Shown one piece after another: positions 63,439 through 64,000 of a DNA stretch of 64,000 nt. The translations under genes and the position numbers were made by a program. The notes beneath the pieces are model-generated. The model did no database searches and was not told where the DNA came from. It was given only the letters and a program-made list of their open reading frames with translations. This DNA is from an uncultured Oscillospiraceae bacterium (GTDB taxonomy: Bacteria > Bacillota > Clostridia > Oscillospirales > Oscillospiraceae): assembly GCA_947628185.1 (NCBI GenBank), contig CANQYW010000002.1, forward strand, positions 1 to 64,000, given 5' to 3'. Numbering within the stretch: position 1 is the first letter of the stretch; every line of letters starts with the position of its first letter.

Positions 63439-64000
63439 ATGGACGATATAGCCTTCTTTGACGCCCGCTCCTACGATAAGCCCTGGTTCGACAAGCTCTC
63501 CGGCCCCGCCGGGTTCTCCATCCGCTACTATGAGAGCCGCCTCACCCCGGAGACGGCCATCCTCGCCCACAACGCCCGGGCCGCCTGCGCATTCGTGAAC
63601 GACACCTTGAACCGTGACGTACTCAAGATCTTCTCCTCCCTGGGCCTCACCGCCGTGGCCCTCAGGTGCGCGGGGTTCAATAACGTGGACCTCAAAGCTG
63701 CGGAGGAGTTCGGGGTACACATCTTCCGCGTACCGGCCTACTCCCCCTCCACCGTGGCGGAACACGCCCTGGCTCTGCTGCTGACGCTCACCCGCCGCAC
63801 CCACAAGGCATTCACGAGGACCAGGGAGCGGAACTTCAGCTTGGAGGGGCTCACGGGGATGGACCTCGCCGGGAAGACGGTGGGGATCGTGGGCACAGGC
63901 CGGGTGGGACTCAAGTTCGCCAACATGTGCCGGGGGCTCGACATGCGGGTCATAGCCTACGACGTGGACCCCGTCTGGGGCGCGGGGATAGAGTACGTGC
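63439..64000 (+). CDS. D-lactate dehydrogenase-like 2-hydroxyacid dehydrogenase (C-terminal part outside window)
   Basis: The frame opens at ATG 63439 after TTGGAGG and continues past the right edge. The visible ~187 residues start MDDIAFFDARSYDKPWFD; VALRCAGFNNVDLKAAEEFGV and VPAYSPSTVAEHALALLLTLTRR are hallmarks of the LdhA branch of the D-2-hydroxyacid dehydrogenases, and TVGIVGTGRVGLKFANM is the NAD-binding GxGxxG loop. It probably reduces pyruvate to D-lactate in fermentation. Catalytic Glu and His lie beyond the window. Divergent from the glyS operon. Confidence 0.92.
   Translation, partial: MDDIAFFDARSYDKPWFDKLSGPAGFSIRYYESRLTPETAILAHNARAACAFVNDTLNRDVLKIFSSLGLTAVALRCAGFNNVDLKAAEEFGVHIFRVPAYSPSTVAEHALALLLTLTRRTHKAFTRTRERNFSLEGLTGMDLAGKTVGIVGTGRVGLKFANMCRGLDMRVIAYDVDPVWGAGIEYV

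Overview
The window reads as a GC-rich chromosome segment of an endospore-forming Bacillota, most like an Oscillospiraceae/Ruminococcaceae-type Clostridia. The evidence is the sporulation and germination genes (spoVAD, spoVAE, spoVT, ypeB), a class B sortase with an SPKTG-type substrate, a MoxR/DUF58/DUF4129 set, clostridial-style ECF sigma/anti-sigma remnants, strong AGGAGG ribosome binding sites and SigA-like promoters with 17-base spacers. The assignment is inference from gene content; no rRNA or tRNA gene was seen.

Layout. 1-4150: the str operon on the minus strand (rpsL, rpsG, fusA, then tuf cut by the window edge), with a clear promoter in front of rpsL and a second one in front of tuf. 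4150-9050: minus-strand housekeeping genes (MATE exporter, sirtuin, IMP dehydrogenase, OGG1-type glycosylase). 9168-13836: plus-strand spoVAD-spoVAE, then a coupled response regulator, histidine kinase and C39-like peptidase. 13903-17182: minus-strand MoxR-DUF58-DUF4129 operon. 17337-23096: plus-strand small membrane protein, spoVT, and a galacturonate pathway operon (uxaB-uxaA) ending in a second MATE exporter. 23115-26018: an AT-rich block of four minus-strand genes (DUF3267, CPBP protease, class I glutamine amidotransferase-like hydrolase, GNAT) that looks acquired; one gene is bracketed by 38-bp direct repeats. 26246-31137: a cell-surface operon (Wzz-like, sortase B, LCP, SPKTG protein, CpsB phosphatase, CpsD kinase). 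31245-33898: nhaC-ansA. 34104-39065: aromatic acid exporter-like gene, a decayed ECF sigma/anti-sigma pair, ypeB and gltX. 39178-46331: an FHA-FtsW fusion with its penicillin-binding protein, plsY, and a GntR-ABC transporter operon. 46445-53843: a defence island. 53999-63281: ppdK, then glyS-LtaS-like-nadE-mnmE. 63439-end: start of a D-lactate dehydrogenase-like gene.

The most notable system is the four-gene island at 46798-53758: a TcmP-family protein with methyltransferase-like motifs, its three-Cys (CX3CX3C) radical-SAM-like partner, and a Type III-like Mod/Res restriction-modification pair, packed into one transcription unit behind a single recognisable promoter. Next are the hollowed-out ECF sigma factor with a frameshifted anti-sigma partner at 35257-36033, and the sortase B/SPKTG/LCP/tyrosine-kinase surface operon.

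No stretch longer than about 300 bases lacks a gene; the larger spacers (26019-26245, 31021-31244, 33899-34103, 53759-53998) hold the promoters and hairpins listed. No CRISPR array, insertion sequence, tRNA, rRNA or riboswitch was recognised.
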